A stretch of DNA of 64,000 nt. It comes from CBDFMR01 sp965249765. Its GTDB lineage: Bacteria > Bacteroidota > Bacteroidia > Chitinophagales > Saprospiraceae. Made by a program: the position numbers and the translations under genes. Position 1 is the stretch's first letter. Every line of letters starts with the position of its first letter. A model generated the notes under the pieces. It saw only the letters and a program-made list of their open reading frames with translations, searched no databases and was not told the DNA's origin. The stretch covers positions 2,604,001-2,668,000 of the forward strand of contig CBDFMR010000005.1 of NCBI GenBank assembly GCA_965249765.1, given 5' to 3'. Shown here in pieces: positions 47,698-55,431 of this stretch.

Positions 47698-48057
47698 ATG
47701 AAGCGTTACCCTACGGACTTTGTCGCTTTTGACGGAAAGGGTCTCACATCAAAGGGATGGATAGAACTGGAACCCAAGGAAGCCTATTGCTCAGACATAA
47801 CGCCCACTAAAGATGTGATGATTGAGGAAATGTTTAAAATTTATCCCAATCCTTCCTCGTCAACCATCACTATTGAATGGGATGGAATGAAGTATGCCGA
47901 TATCAGCCTTATAAACAGCATAGGCCAATAAATAACGAAATTATCGGCATCTGGGGGCCGTAAATATCTCGATGTATCAAGTCTTCTAACTGGATTATAT
48001 TATGTCGTTGTGAATGCTGATGGTCATAGTTATTCCAGAAAAATTTATGTTCAGTAA
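47698..48057 (+). pseudogene. C-terminal fragment of a T9SS-exported protein with a nonsense codon
   Basis: The frame reads F-K-I-Y-P-N-P-S-S-S-T-I-T-I-E-W, then N-S-I-G-Q and TAA (47,929-47,931). It continues in the same frame with S-A-S-G-G-R-K-Y-L-D-V-S-S-L-L-T-G-L-Y-Y-V-V to R-K-I-Y-V-Q-stop. This is one T9SS sorting domain split by a single stop. The catalytic or structural part upstream is absent. Confidence 0.82.
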
Positions 48058-48321
48058 GACGACCTCGCTGAGCCATCTTCAAATTAAGGAATCGAAGAAT
48101 TGAGGAGTCGAAGAATCGATCTTAATGACTACTTGGCAAAGAGCGTATTGCGATCTGCGTATATGTAGCCATCCTCAAATCTTGATACTAGGTACTTATT
48201 TTTTCTACTTCCTGACTTTCCTGTTTCTCGAAGTCTCCAGTCTATCGTCTTATGTCTTATTACTTTATACTTATCAATCTCGGTTTCTCGAAATATCGAC
48301 TTCTCAGCATCTATTATATTG

Positions 48322-48520
48322 TCACACATCAAAGATCTTCCCACGATTCAGGATGTGATGCGGATCGAGAGCATTTTTGAGCGTCTTCATTAACAGAAGC
48401 TCCTCATCCGTCCTAGACACGGTCAGGTGCTTTTTTTTATGTGTGCCTATTCCATGCTCCGCAGAAACCGACCCGCCCAACGCTTTCAACGGTGTATACA
48501 CGATTCTATCGATCCTCTCC
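48322..48520 (-). pseudogene. C-terminal fragment of a GlcD-type FAD-linked oxidase
   Basis: The 66-residue frame reads L-G-G-S-V-S-A-E-H-G-I-G-T-H-K-K-K-H-L, then E-L-L-L-M-K-T-L-K-N-A-L-D-P-H-H-I-L-N-R-G-K-I-F, the very conserved end of FAD-binding lactate/glycolate dehydrogenases. The upstream end joins the IS5-type fragment, so the rest of the gene (over 400 residues) has been lost. Confidence 0.85.
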
Positions 48521-48669
48521 AATTTGTGATCTTATACTTGTTTTTCTTCTGCTTTTTCTGCTTTCCCCCAACCTTAGTTTCTTGCTTTGTCATGTGGCTT
48601 GCTTTGTAAGGTTGGTCTCTCAAAGATACTATCTCCATCTCTTTTATCATCCATTCATGCAACAAAGCC
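48514..48669. mobile_element. end fragment of the IS5-type element
   Basis: About 155 bp nearly identical to 46,938-47,101, ending in the same terminal CAACAAAGCC at 48,669. Only one end is present. On its left is the oxidase fragment and on its right a truncated propeller-type gene, so it marks a deletion or recombination breakpoint. Confidence 0.88.
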
Positions 48670-48786
48670 TCGTAGAGTCATTTCCTGTACCACCGTAAGC
48701 ATGACCTGCCACTATCAATGTGTCACTTTTTCTAGTAACACAATTCCGGCCTGGGTCCAGAAAATCAAACAATCTTGACCATACAA
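48670..48786 (+). repeat. 117-bp direct repeat, left copy
   Basis: Identical base for base to 54,762-54,878. It begins at the IS5-type end and marks one side of a 6.1-kb array. Confidence 0.92.
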
Positions 48787-49006
48787 GATTCCCCTCAACG
48801 TCGATACGGATAATACTTGCACAGTCAACTGTAGAGTTGATACACCGATTTCCTGCTATAATATACAAGTCATCATCTATTAATTGAATATCCAATCCAA
48901 TATCTGTAATCGCAATATGAGGATCATAAACCTTGCTAAAGTATTCCTGACCCACCAATGCAGACGCCACGAAAAGAAATAATATACAGCTTAAGACTCT
49001 TAACAT
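48670..49006 (-). pseudogene. N-terminal part of a secreted propeller-like protein
   Basis: From ATG 49,006 (M-L-R-V-L-S-C-I-L-F) the frame has a signal peptide ending V-G-Q, then E-Y-F-S-K-V-Y-D-P-H, the mature start shared by two intact paralogues. It runs to N-D-S-T at the IS fragment. The missing remainder is exactly what is present at 53,611-54,878, with 117 bp of perfect overlap. Confidence 0.88.
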
Positions 49007-49055
49007 ACTTGAATATAGTGAGCCCACCTCAGGTGAACCCACTATTGTCTTTATT

Positions 49056-49466
49056 TTAATGACCGATCACTATTTTCTGATTTAACAACTCTTCATTATC
49101 CGCAATCACTTTTATCAGGTAAACTCCATCCTTCCATCTCTCAGAGTTAATCAATACTTGATTCTTACCCATAGAACGCTCTGCAAAAACCCTCTGACCT
49201 GTGATATCAAAGGCTTCTATCGTGATCTCCTTATCACCTGCTTCAAAGTCATGTATCATCACTCTAATTTCATCATTTGCGGGATTAGGTGCAAGTGTAC
49301 AGGCGACATCTTGGCTTTTTGTCTCTTGTGTCTCTCTTGATCTGCCCTGACCACCCTGTATATCTATAGGTATCTGTATCGTCTCTCCTGTAAGTACATG
49401 CCACAGTGATCTGGCATAGCACTTGCCTCCGGCGGCATACTTTTCCAGTCGCTGAAAAGTATACAA
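49056..49466 (-). CDS. T9SS sorting-domain protein or fragment, copy 1
   Basis: The 136-aa frame contains a T9SS tail (C-T-L-A-P-N-P-A-N-D-E-I-R-V-M-I, F-D-I-T-G-Q-R-V-F, K-D-G-V-Y-L-I-K-V) but no signal peptide; it starts within a 9-bp inverted repeat (ATACTTTTC 49,437-49,445 / GAAAAGTAT 49,454-49,462). It is probably the C-terminal fragment of a larger exported protein that was duplicated together with the flanking gene; an almost identical copy lies at 51,207. Confidence 0.55.
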   Translation of the reverse strand: MYTFQRLEKYAAGGKCYARSLWHVLTGETIQIPIDIQGGQGRSRETQETKSQDVACTLAPNPANDEIRVMIHDFEAGDKEITIEAFDITGQRVFAERSMGKNQVLINSERWKDGVYLIKVIADNEELLNQKIVIGH

Positions 49467-49669
49467 AAAGCTTGTCGAAAAAAGATGCTCTGCCTACCAC
49501 ATTTCTACAGTTCAAGATTTTCTGCTTCTCTGATGTATTGAATAAATCTCAAATACTGAATTCAATCCATCAAGCCGCGACGAAAATCTCTCACCACGCA
49601 TTTCTTTTTCGACTTTCATCTAGTAGAAATGAGTCTCCCATGAGATAAAAGGATTGTGGGACTTTTGGT

Positions 49670-51160
49670 TTATTCTGTCTTAACAACCACCTTCCCGCTC
49701 ACTTGTTTTCCCTCCATACTACTGATCTTCCAGATGTATACTCCCGATCCTTGTGCTGACAGATCTATGTCTATTGTCGATCCTTCTGAGGAATCTGTAC
49801 TGAAAATTGATCTGCCCAGCAAGTCATATATATCCAGTTTCCATTCTGAGATCATCTTAGGTATGGAGAAATTAAACATTCCACTCGATGGATTGGGATA
49901 AACTTCTATGCCTATGATGTCCTGTGGTAAGTTCTCCGTAGAGGTAATCAGTTGCAAAGGATTGCAATCAGGGAGGATGCAGCCATCAGCGTCTGTCTTG
50001 ATGAGCCACAGGTCGTTGCTCTGGGTGTTGCGGAAATTACCCGTAGCGACAAGATCTCCGTTATTCATTTCTTTGATATCATATAGGGCACACAACTCAA
50101 AACTTCCTGTTATTGTAGCATCGTTAACTAACCTTCTCCATAGTAGTTCACCTTCCTGAGTCACTCTTGCTATAAATCCAGAAAAATCATAATCCACTGA
50201 CTCAAATACTGTTACCATTCCGCAAATAAGGATATCTCCATTGGTCGCAACTGACATGTTATTTATAAGGTATTCTGCTTTGTCTTCATAAAAAAAGAGG
50301 TCCCATAGCAGATTTCCTTCCTGATCCACGCATACAAGGTTGTGTTCTTCGACCAATTCTCCTTGTGGGACTTTATCATGCTTGATTACATAATTTCCAT
50401 TGTTCAACACAACCATATTCTCCGGCCCGTTAAGAAAAAACTCCGGCTCCGAGTCCCAGCGATACAGCTCATTGCCCAGCGTATCAAGCTTGATGATAGC
50501 CCGTTGTTCCTGAATCCAATCCAACTTATCCAGCATTACGTTGAATATATAGTTTCCCTCTTCATCTAAAAACAGATCATATGCAACTGTCTCGATAAGA
50601 TCATTATCCTGATAATATTGTCTTCGTATTATATTTCCCTCGAAATCAATCCTGTGTATAAACGCTTTGTACTTAAACTCTCCTAAATCAATGTCACCAC
50701 AAACGATAATTTCATTGCCGTCTACCACAACACTTGTAGTCTCTAATTGTATAAATGAATTTGGCTCGTAAAATTCATAGGTAGCAATATCAGCTCCTGC
50801 AGTATCCAGTAAGTGAACTATGATCGTAGAGTCATTTCCCGTGCCCCCGTATGCATGACCGGCTAACACCAATGTGCCATTTTTTCTTGTAACACAATTC
50901 CGGCCCGGGTCTATAAAATCAAACAATCTTGACCACTCAAGATTGCCTCCATCATCAATACGCGTGATGCTTGCACAGTCAACCGTAGAGTCAATACACC
51001 GATTCCCTGATAAGATATATAAGTCATCATCTATTAATTGAATATCCAACCCAATGTCTGTAATTCCCACGTGAGGATCATAAACCTTACTGAAATATTC
51101 TTGACCCATCATGATAGATGAAGTAAGTAGACATGTCGAATATGCTAATATCTTTATCAT
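49670..51160 (-). CDS. T9SS-exported beta-propeller-like protein, paralogue A
   Basis: From ATG 51,160 (M-I-K-I-L-A-Y-S) the protein is about 496 aa: signal peptide, then E-Y-F-S-K-V-Y-D-P-H, repeated blades such as I-T-R-I-D-D-G-G-N-L-E-W-S-R-L and L-D-T-L-G-N-E-L-Y-R-W-D, a cysteine pair (D-G-C-I-L-P-D-C), and a T9SS sorting tail (V-Y-P-N-P-S-S-G-M-F-N-F). The blade pattern (receiver of x-W-S-x-x-F-x-D) is that of secreted propeller proteins; ligand unknown. Confidence 0.82.
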   Translation of the reverse strand: MIKILAYSTCLLTSSIMMGQEYFSKVYDPHVGITDIGLDIQLIDDDLYILSGNRCIDSTVDCASITRIDDGGNLEWSRLFDFIDPGRNCVTRKNGTLVLAGHAYGGTGNDSTIIVHLLDTAGADIATYEFYEPNSFIQLETTSVVVDGNEIIVCGDIDLGEFKYKAFIHRIDFEGNIIRRQYYQDNDLIETVAYDLFLDEEGNYIFNVMLDKLDWIQEQRAIIKLDTLGNELYRWDSEPEFFLNGPENMVVLNNGNYVIKHDKVPQGELVEEHNLVCVDQEGNLLWDLFFYEDKAEYLINNMSVATNGDILICGMVTVFESVDYDFSGFIARVTQEGELLWRRLVNDATITGSFELCALYDIKEMNNGDLVATGNFRNTQSNDLWLIKTDADGCILPDCNPLQLITSTENLPQDIIGIEVYPNPSSGMFNFSIPKMISEWKLDIYDLLGRSIFSTDSSEGSTIDIDLSAQGSGVYIWKISSMEGKQVSGKVVVKTE

Positions 51161-51206
51161 AATTGAATATAGAGAGTCCACCGAGGCGGACCCTCTATTG
51201 ACTTAT

Positions 51207-51617
51207 TTAATGACCGATCACTACTTTTTGATTTAATAGTTCTTCATATTCCGTAAATACTTTTATCAAATACACACCATCCTTCCATCTCTCAGAGTTA
51301 ATCAATACTTGATTCTTACCCATAGAACGCTCTGCAAAAACCCTCTGACCTGTGATATCAAAGGCTTCTATCGTGATCTCCTTATCACCTGCTTCAAAGT
51401 CATGTATCATCACTCTAATTTCATCATTTGCGGGATTAGGTGCAAGTGTACAGGCGACATCTTGGCTTTTTATCTCTTGTGTCTCTCTTGATCTGCCCTG
51501 ACCACCCTGTATATCTATAGGTATCTGTATCGTCTCTCCTGTAAGTACATGCCACAGTGATCTGGCATAGCACTTGCCTCCGGCGGCATACTTTTCCAGT
51601 CGCTGAAAAGTATACAA
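51207..51617 (-). CDS. T9SS sorting-domain protein or fragment, copy 2
   Basis: Nearly identical to the 49,056-49,466 frame (differences include E/I in R-E-T-Q-x-K-S-Q and V-I-A-D-N-E-E against V-F-T-E-Y-E-E), offset by 2,151 bp. It lacks a signal peptide and is probably a duplicated C-terminal fragment. Confidence 0.55.
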   Translation of the reverse strand: MYTFQRLEKYAAGGKCYARSLWHVLTGETIQIPIDIQGGQGRSRETQEIKSQDVACTLAPNPANDEIRVMIHDFEAGDKEITIEAFDITGQRVFAERSMGKNQVLINSERWKDGVYLIKVFTEYEELLNQKVVIGH

Positions 51618-53357
51618 AAAGCTTGTCGAAAAAAGATGCTCTGCCTACCACATTTCTACAGTTCAAGATTTTCTGCTTCTCTGATGTATTGAATAAATCT
51701 CAAATACTGAATTCAATCCATCAAGCCGCGACGAAAATCTCTCACCACGCATTTCTTTTTCGACTTTCATCTAGTAGAAATGAGTCTCCCATGAGATAAA
51801 AGGATTGTGGGACTTTTGGTTTATTCTGTCTTAACAACCACCTTCCCGCTCACTTGTTTTCCCTCCATACTACTGATCTTCCAGATGTATACTCCCGATC
51901 CTTGTGCTGACAGATCTATGTCTATTGTCGATCCTTCTGAGGAATCTGTACTGAAAATTGATCTGCCCAGCAAGTCATATATATCCAGTTTCCATTCTGA
52001 GATCATCTTAGGTATGGAGAAATTAAACATTCCACTCGATGGATTGGGATAAACTTCTATGCCTATGATGTCCTGTGGTAAGTTCTCCGTAGAGGTAATC
52101 AGTTGCAAAGGATTGCAATCAGGGAGGATGCATCCATCAGCGTCTGTCTTGATAAGCCACAGGTCGTCATTGCTGTTGGTGCTCTGAAAGTTGCCCGTGG
52201 CTACGAGATCACCATTGTCTAGTTCTTTAATGTCGTATAGGGCACACAACTCAAAATCTCCCGTAATCGTGGCGTCATTAACCAATCGTCTCCAGAGTAA
52301 GTCACCTTCCTGAGTCACTCTTGCAATAAATCCTGAAAAATCATAATCCACTGACTCAAATACTGTTACCATTCCACAAATAAGGATATCTCCATTAGTC
52401 GCAACGGACATGTTATTTATGAGATATTCTGCTTTGTCTTCATAAAAAAAGAGGTCCCATAGCAGATTTCCTTCCTGATCCACGCATACAAGGTTGTGTT
52501 CTTCGACCAATTCTCCTTGTGGGACTTTATCATGCTTGATTACATAATTGCCGTTATTCAACACAACCATGTTCTCCGGACCATTAAGAAAAAACTCCGG
52601 CGCTGAATCCCAGCGATACAACTCATTGCCCAGCGTATCCAGCTTGATGATCGCTCGGCTTTCCTTACTCTCCCCTTTCTGATGTAATATTACATTGAAA
52701 ATATAGTTGCCGTTCTCATCAAGAAACAGGTCTGTCATAATGGTTTCACTTAGATCCTGGTAATACTGTTTCTTAAGAATATTCCCTTCCATGTCCAATC
52801 GGTGCATAAATCCACGTGCAGTAAAAGACCCGGGTAAGTCTTGCGAACCATACACGATGATTTCCTGGCCCTGAACTACGGCACCATACGTCTCCGTTTG
52901 ATTCAATGGTCCCGGCTCTACAATTTCGTAAGTCGCAATGTCTGCCCCTGACGTATCCAGCAATTGGACTAAAATAGTTGAATCATTACCCGTACCATTA
53001 TAAACATGACCTACTGCGATTAATGTGTCGTTCTTTCTCGATAGACTACTAATACCAGGATCCATGTAATCATACAAAGATGTCCAAATGAGGTTCCCTT
53101 CTATGTCAACTTTTGAGACACTTGCACAATCGACCGTAGAATTGCTACACCTATGAATTGCCAGAATGTAAATTTCTCCCTCGAAAATTTCTAGGTCAAA
53201 TCCTATGTCTGTAATTCCAACATGAGGATCGTAAACTTTACTAAAATACTCTTGAGTATAGCTGGAATAACTAAGCAAAAGAATACAAATAACACCAAAC
53301 AGGCCAATTGACCTGCTTGGTGCTGTATCATCACCTATGAAGTACAGATACTTTTTC
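51207..53357 (+). repeat. 2,151-bp tandem repeat, unit 2
   Basis: Second copy of the unit described at 49,056-51,206. Identity is highest from 51,207 to about 52,130 and falls in the 5' half of the propeller gene, which suggests an old duplication whose 3' parts were homogenised by gene conversion, or selection for a variable N-terminal half. Confidence 0.85.
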
Positions 53358-53359
53358 AT
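51821..53359 (-). CDS. T9SS-exported beta-propeller-like protein, paralogue B
   Basis: The 512-aa protein has the same layout as paralogue A: hydrophobic N-terminus (G-L-F-G-V-I-C-I-L-L-L-S-Y), E-Y-F-S-K-V-Y-D-P-H, propeller blades, D-G-C-I-L-P-D-C and a T9SS tail. The first 25 residues are longer and more polar than in A because the start overlaps the remnant of an older T9SS tail; the true start may lie further in. Confidence 0.8.
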   Translation of the reverse strand: MKKYLYFIGDDTAPSRSIGLFGVICILLLSYSSYTQEYFSKVYDPHVGITDIGFDLEIFEGEIYILAIHRCSNSTVDCASVSKVDIEGNLIWTSLYDYMDPGISSLSRKNDTLIAVGHVYNGTGNDSTILVQLLDTSGADIATYEIVEPGPLNQTETYGAVVQGQEIIVYGSQDLPGSFTARGFMHRLDMEGNILKKQYYQDLSETIMTDLFLDENGNYIFNVILHQKGESKESRAIIKLDTLGNELYRWDSAPEFFLNGPENMVVLNNGNYVIKHDKVPQGELVEEHNLVCVDQEGNLLWDLFFYEDKAEYLINNMSVATNGDILICGMVTVFESVDYDFSGFIARVTQEGDLLWRRLVNDATITGDFELCALYDIKELDNGDLVATGNFQSTNSNDDLWLIKTDADGCILPDCNPLQLITSTENLPQDIIGIEVYPNPSSGMFNFSIPKMISEWKLDIYDLLGRSIFSTDSSEGSTIDIDLSAQGSGVYIWKISSMEGKQVSGKVVVKTE

Positions 53360-53469
53360 TTACTATCTCTTCACTTTCTACAATAATTCTGACAAAATAT
53401 ATGCCTTCTTGCCAAGTTAAGGTATTTATGTTTATAGAAGTGTCTGATAAGACGCTTTCATACACCCAA
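53331..53469 (-). pseudogene. T9SS tail remnant overlapping paralogue B
   Basis: A second minus-strand frame reads E-S-V-L-S-D-T-S-I-N-I, then T-W-Q-E-G-I-Y-F-V-R-I-I and ends S-V-L-H-R-stop at 53,331, the end of a T9SS sorting domain with no upstream gene. It overlaps the first codons of paralogue B in a different frame. Confidence 0.65.
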
Positions 53470-53610
53470 CCAAGCCGTCATTTCCCTTGATACAGATGAC
53501 AGCTGCGCAACACACTTCTTCAATCAAAAACATGGGTATGCTTACGAACTCGTGGTCGGCTTTTTTTCCTCAAATTAGTAGATTAATTTCTTAACTATTT
53601 ACCTCATTAA

Positions 53611-54878
53611 CTACTCTACCTTCACCACCTTCCCACTTGCCTGCCTTCCCTCTCCATTTCCGATCTTCCATATATATACTCCCGATCCATGTGCTGACAG
53701 ATCTATGTCTATTGTCGATCCTTCTGAGGAATCTGTACTGAAAATTGATCTACCCACCAAGTCATATACTTCCAGATTCCATGCTGTCGTCATCTCAGGT
53801 ACGGTGAAGTGAAATATGCCGCTAGAGGGATTGGGATAGACCTCTATGCCTGCGATGTCTTGTGGCGGGTTCTCTGTAGAAGTAATCAGCTGCAGGGGAT
53901 TGCAATCAGGCAGGATGCATCCGTCGGCGTCTGTCCTGATGAGCCATAGGTCATTGCTGTTGGTGTTACGAAACCTGCCTGTAGCTACCAGGTCACCGTT
54001 ATCTAGTTCCTTAATATCGGAGAAGGAGCATTGTTCAAAGTTCCCGGTGATGGTAGCATCGTTAATGATACGTTTCCATAACAGATCTCCTCCTTGGCTG
54101 ATCCTTGCAATAAACCCTGTTGTAAAAAAGTCTTCATCAAGCATGACATGATCTGAGCCACATAGTAGTATGTCTCCATTTGCAGCCACAAACATGTTCT
54201 TGATGTAAAAGAAAAAACCCGCCTCGCTGAATTCGTACTCCCATACAGTCTGAGCATCCTGATCCACGCACACCATTAGCGGTACTTCTCCAACACCATT
54301 CGGCGCCTCTGTATCGTGCTTGATTACATAATTGCCGTTATTCAACACAACCATATTCTCCGGCCCGTTAAGAAAAAACTCCGGCTCTGAGTCCCAGCGA
54401 TATAGCTCATTGCCCAGCGTATCAAGCTTGATGATCGCTCGGCTTTCCTTACTCCAATCCTGTTTATCAAGCATTACATTGAAAATATAGTTACCGTTAT
54501 CATCAAGAAACAGATCATATGCAACCGTCTCGACAAGATCATTATCCTGGTAATATTGTTTTCGTATTACATTTCCCTCGAAATCTATTCTGTGTATAAA
54601 TGCTTTGTATTTAAACTCCCCTAAATCAATATCACCACATACTATAATTTCTTTGCCATCTACCTCGACACTCGTTGTTTCTAATTGTATAAAAGAATTA
54701 GGTTCGTAAAATTCATAGGTAGCAATATCAACTCCTGACGTATCCAGTAAGTGGATTATGATCGTAGAGTCATTTCCTGTACCACCGTAAGCATGACCTG
54801 CCACTATCAATGTGTCACTTTTTCTAGTAACACAATTCCGGCCTGGGTCCAGAAAATCAAACAATCTTGACCATACAA
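53611..54878 (-). pseudogene. propeller-like paralogue C, N-terminus missing at the junction
   Basis: The frame encodes blades, D-G-C-I-L-P-D-C and a T9SS tail (V-Y-P-N-P-S-S-G-I-F-H-F) like paralogues A and B, but starts at the junction 54,878 with W-S-R-L-F-D-F-L-D-P-G-R-N. The missing signal peptide and first 60 residues are present at 48,670-49,006. Joining the two through the shared 117 bp yields one uninterrupted protein. Confidence 0.88.
54762..54878 (+). repeat. 117-bp direct repeat, right copy, ending at the segment junction
   Basis: Identical to 48,670-48,786. The identity ends exactly where the foreign right-hand segment begins (54,879). Confidence 0.92.
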
Positions 54879-55154
54879 AAGGATTTGGCGCGAGAAGCCC
54901 TTCACGAGCTTTTCGAGAGAAGCAAAACCCTCGACAAGTTGGTAGAACAAGTCAGGGTTCACGAAGAGCTGGAAATATATAGTTATCGTTCGAAAGTTAA
55001 AGGAGTTATTTACAAAGGGAGAAAATTTAGGTTTAGCACTCTTCAAATAGACAAATCCAAAATTCTGGAGCTGAAGAAAATTGAAAAGCGGTTGAAGGAG
55101 TTGTCGCTCATTCGCGAAACATTTTCTGGGAGAAGTCGCGGGCTCGAGCGGTAG
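54879..55154 (+). pseudogene. C-terminal tail of a relaxase-like mobilization protein
   Basis: The frame, open from the junction, reads R-E-A-L-H-E-L-F-E-R-S-K-T-L-D-K-L-V, then Y-S-Y-R-S-K-V-K-G-V-I-Y-K-G-R-K-F-R-F-S-T-L and I-E-K-R-L-K-E-L to the stop. This basic, helical end resembles the tail of relaxase/mobilization nucleases as I remember them, but no catalytic motif is visible, so the family call is tentative. The gene is truncated at 54,879 in mid-frame. Confidence 0.45.
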
Positions 55155-55158
55155 GGTT

Positions 55159-55279
55159 CTAGGGACGACTAAGTCCCTAGCAAGATGCTTTTTACTTCTT
55201 ACCCCTAGGGAAGAATGTAATAAAGCTATCTTGCTGTAAGTTTTGCCGCTTTTTACAAGCTGGATTTCTAAAAACTTAC
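55159..55279. repeat. cluster of perfect inverted repeats after the relaxase-like tail
   Basis: Four paired segments lie in 120 bases: CTAGGGAC/GTCCCTAG (55,159-55,166 and 55,173-55,180); an outer AGCAAGAT/ATCTTGCT pair (from 55,179 to about 55,235); within it TTCTT...AAGAA around the palindrome CCCTAGGG (55,196-55,215); and GTAAGTTTT/AAAACTTAC (55,236-55,244 and 55,271-55,279). No gene is present up to 55,431. Such clusters occur at transfer origins, replication origins and recombination sites. Confidence 0.7.
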
Positions 55280-55431
55280 ATAAAACGCGAAACAAGTTCA
55301 GCGATGTTTTGGGTGAAAAATGAGGAACCCGCGGGAAGCTTTTTATCCAAATCTTCGCTACCATTTTGTGGGCAGGCGTTCCCACTTGTAACACTTCAAA
55401 AATGCCCCCAAAGGTGTTTTTGGAAAGAGTT

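Larger units (their letters stand above)
49056..51206 (+). repeat. 2,151-bp tandem repeat, unit 1
   Basis: The unit carries the T9SS fragment and one propeller-like gene. It matches the next unit (51,207-53,357) at a constant offset of 2,151 bp. The first about 1 kb is nearly identical; the 5' half of the propeller gene has diverged. Confidence 0.85.

Noticed and set aside
48129..48344. 71-aa minus-strand frame
   Set aside because: Low-complexity, charged, no start signal or similarity; lies in a short stretch with GAATCGAAGAAT-like repeats between remnants.
54807..55394. 195-aa minus-strand open frame crossing the junction
   Set aside because: It spans two unrelated segments and is antisense to the relaxase-like tail; composition is not protein-like.
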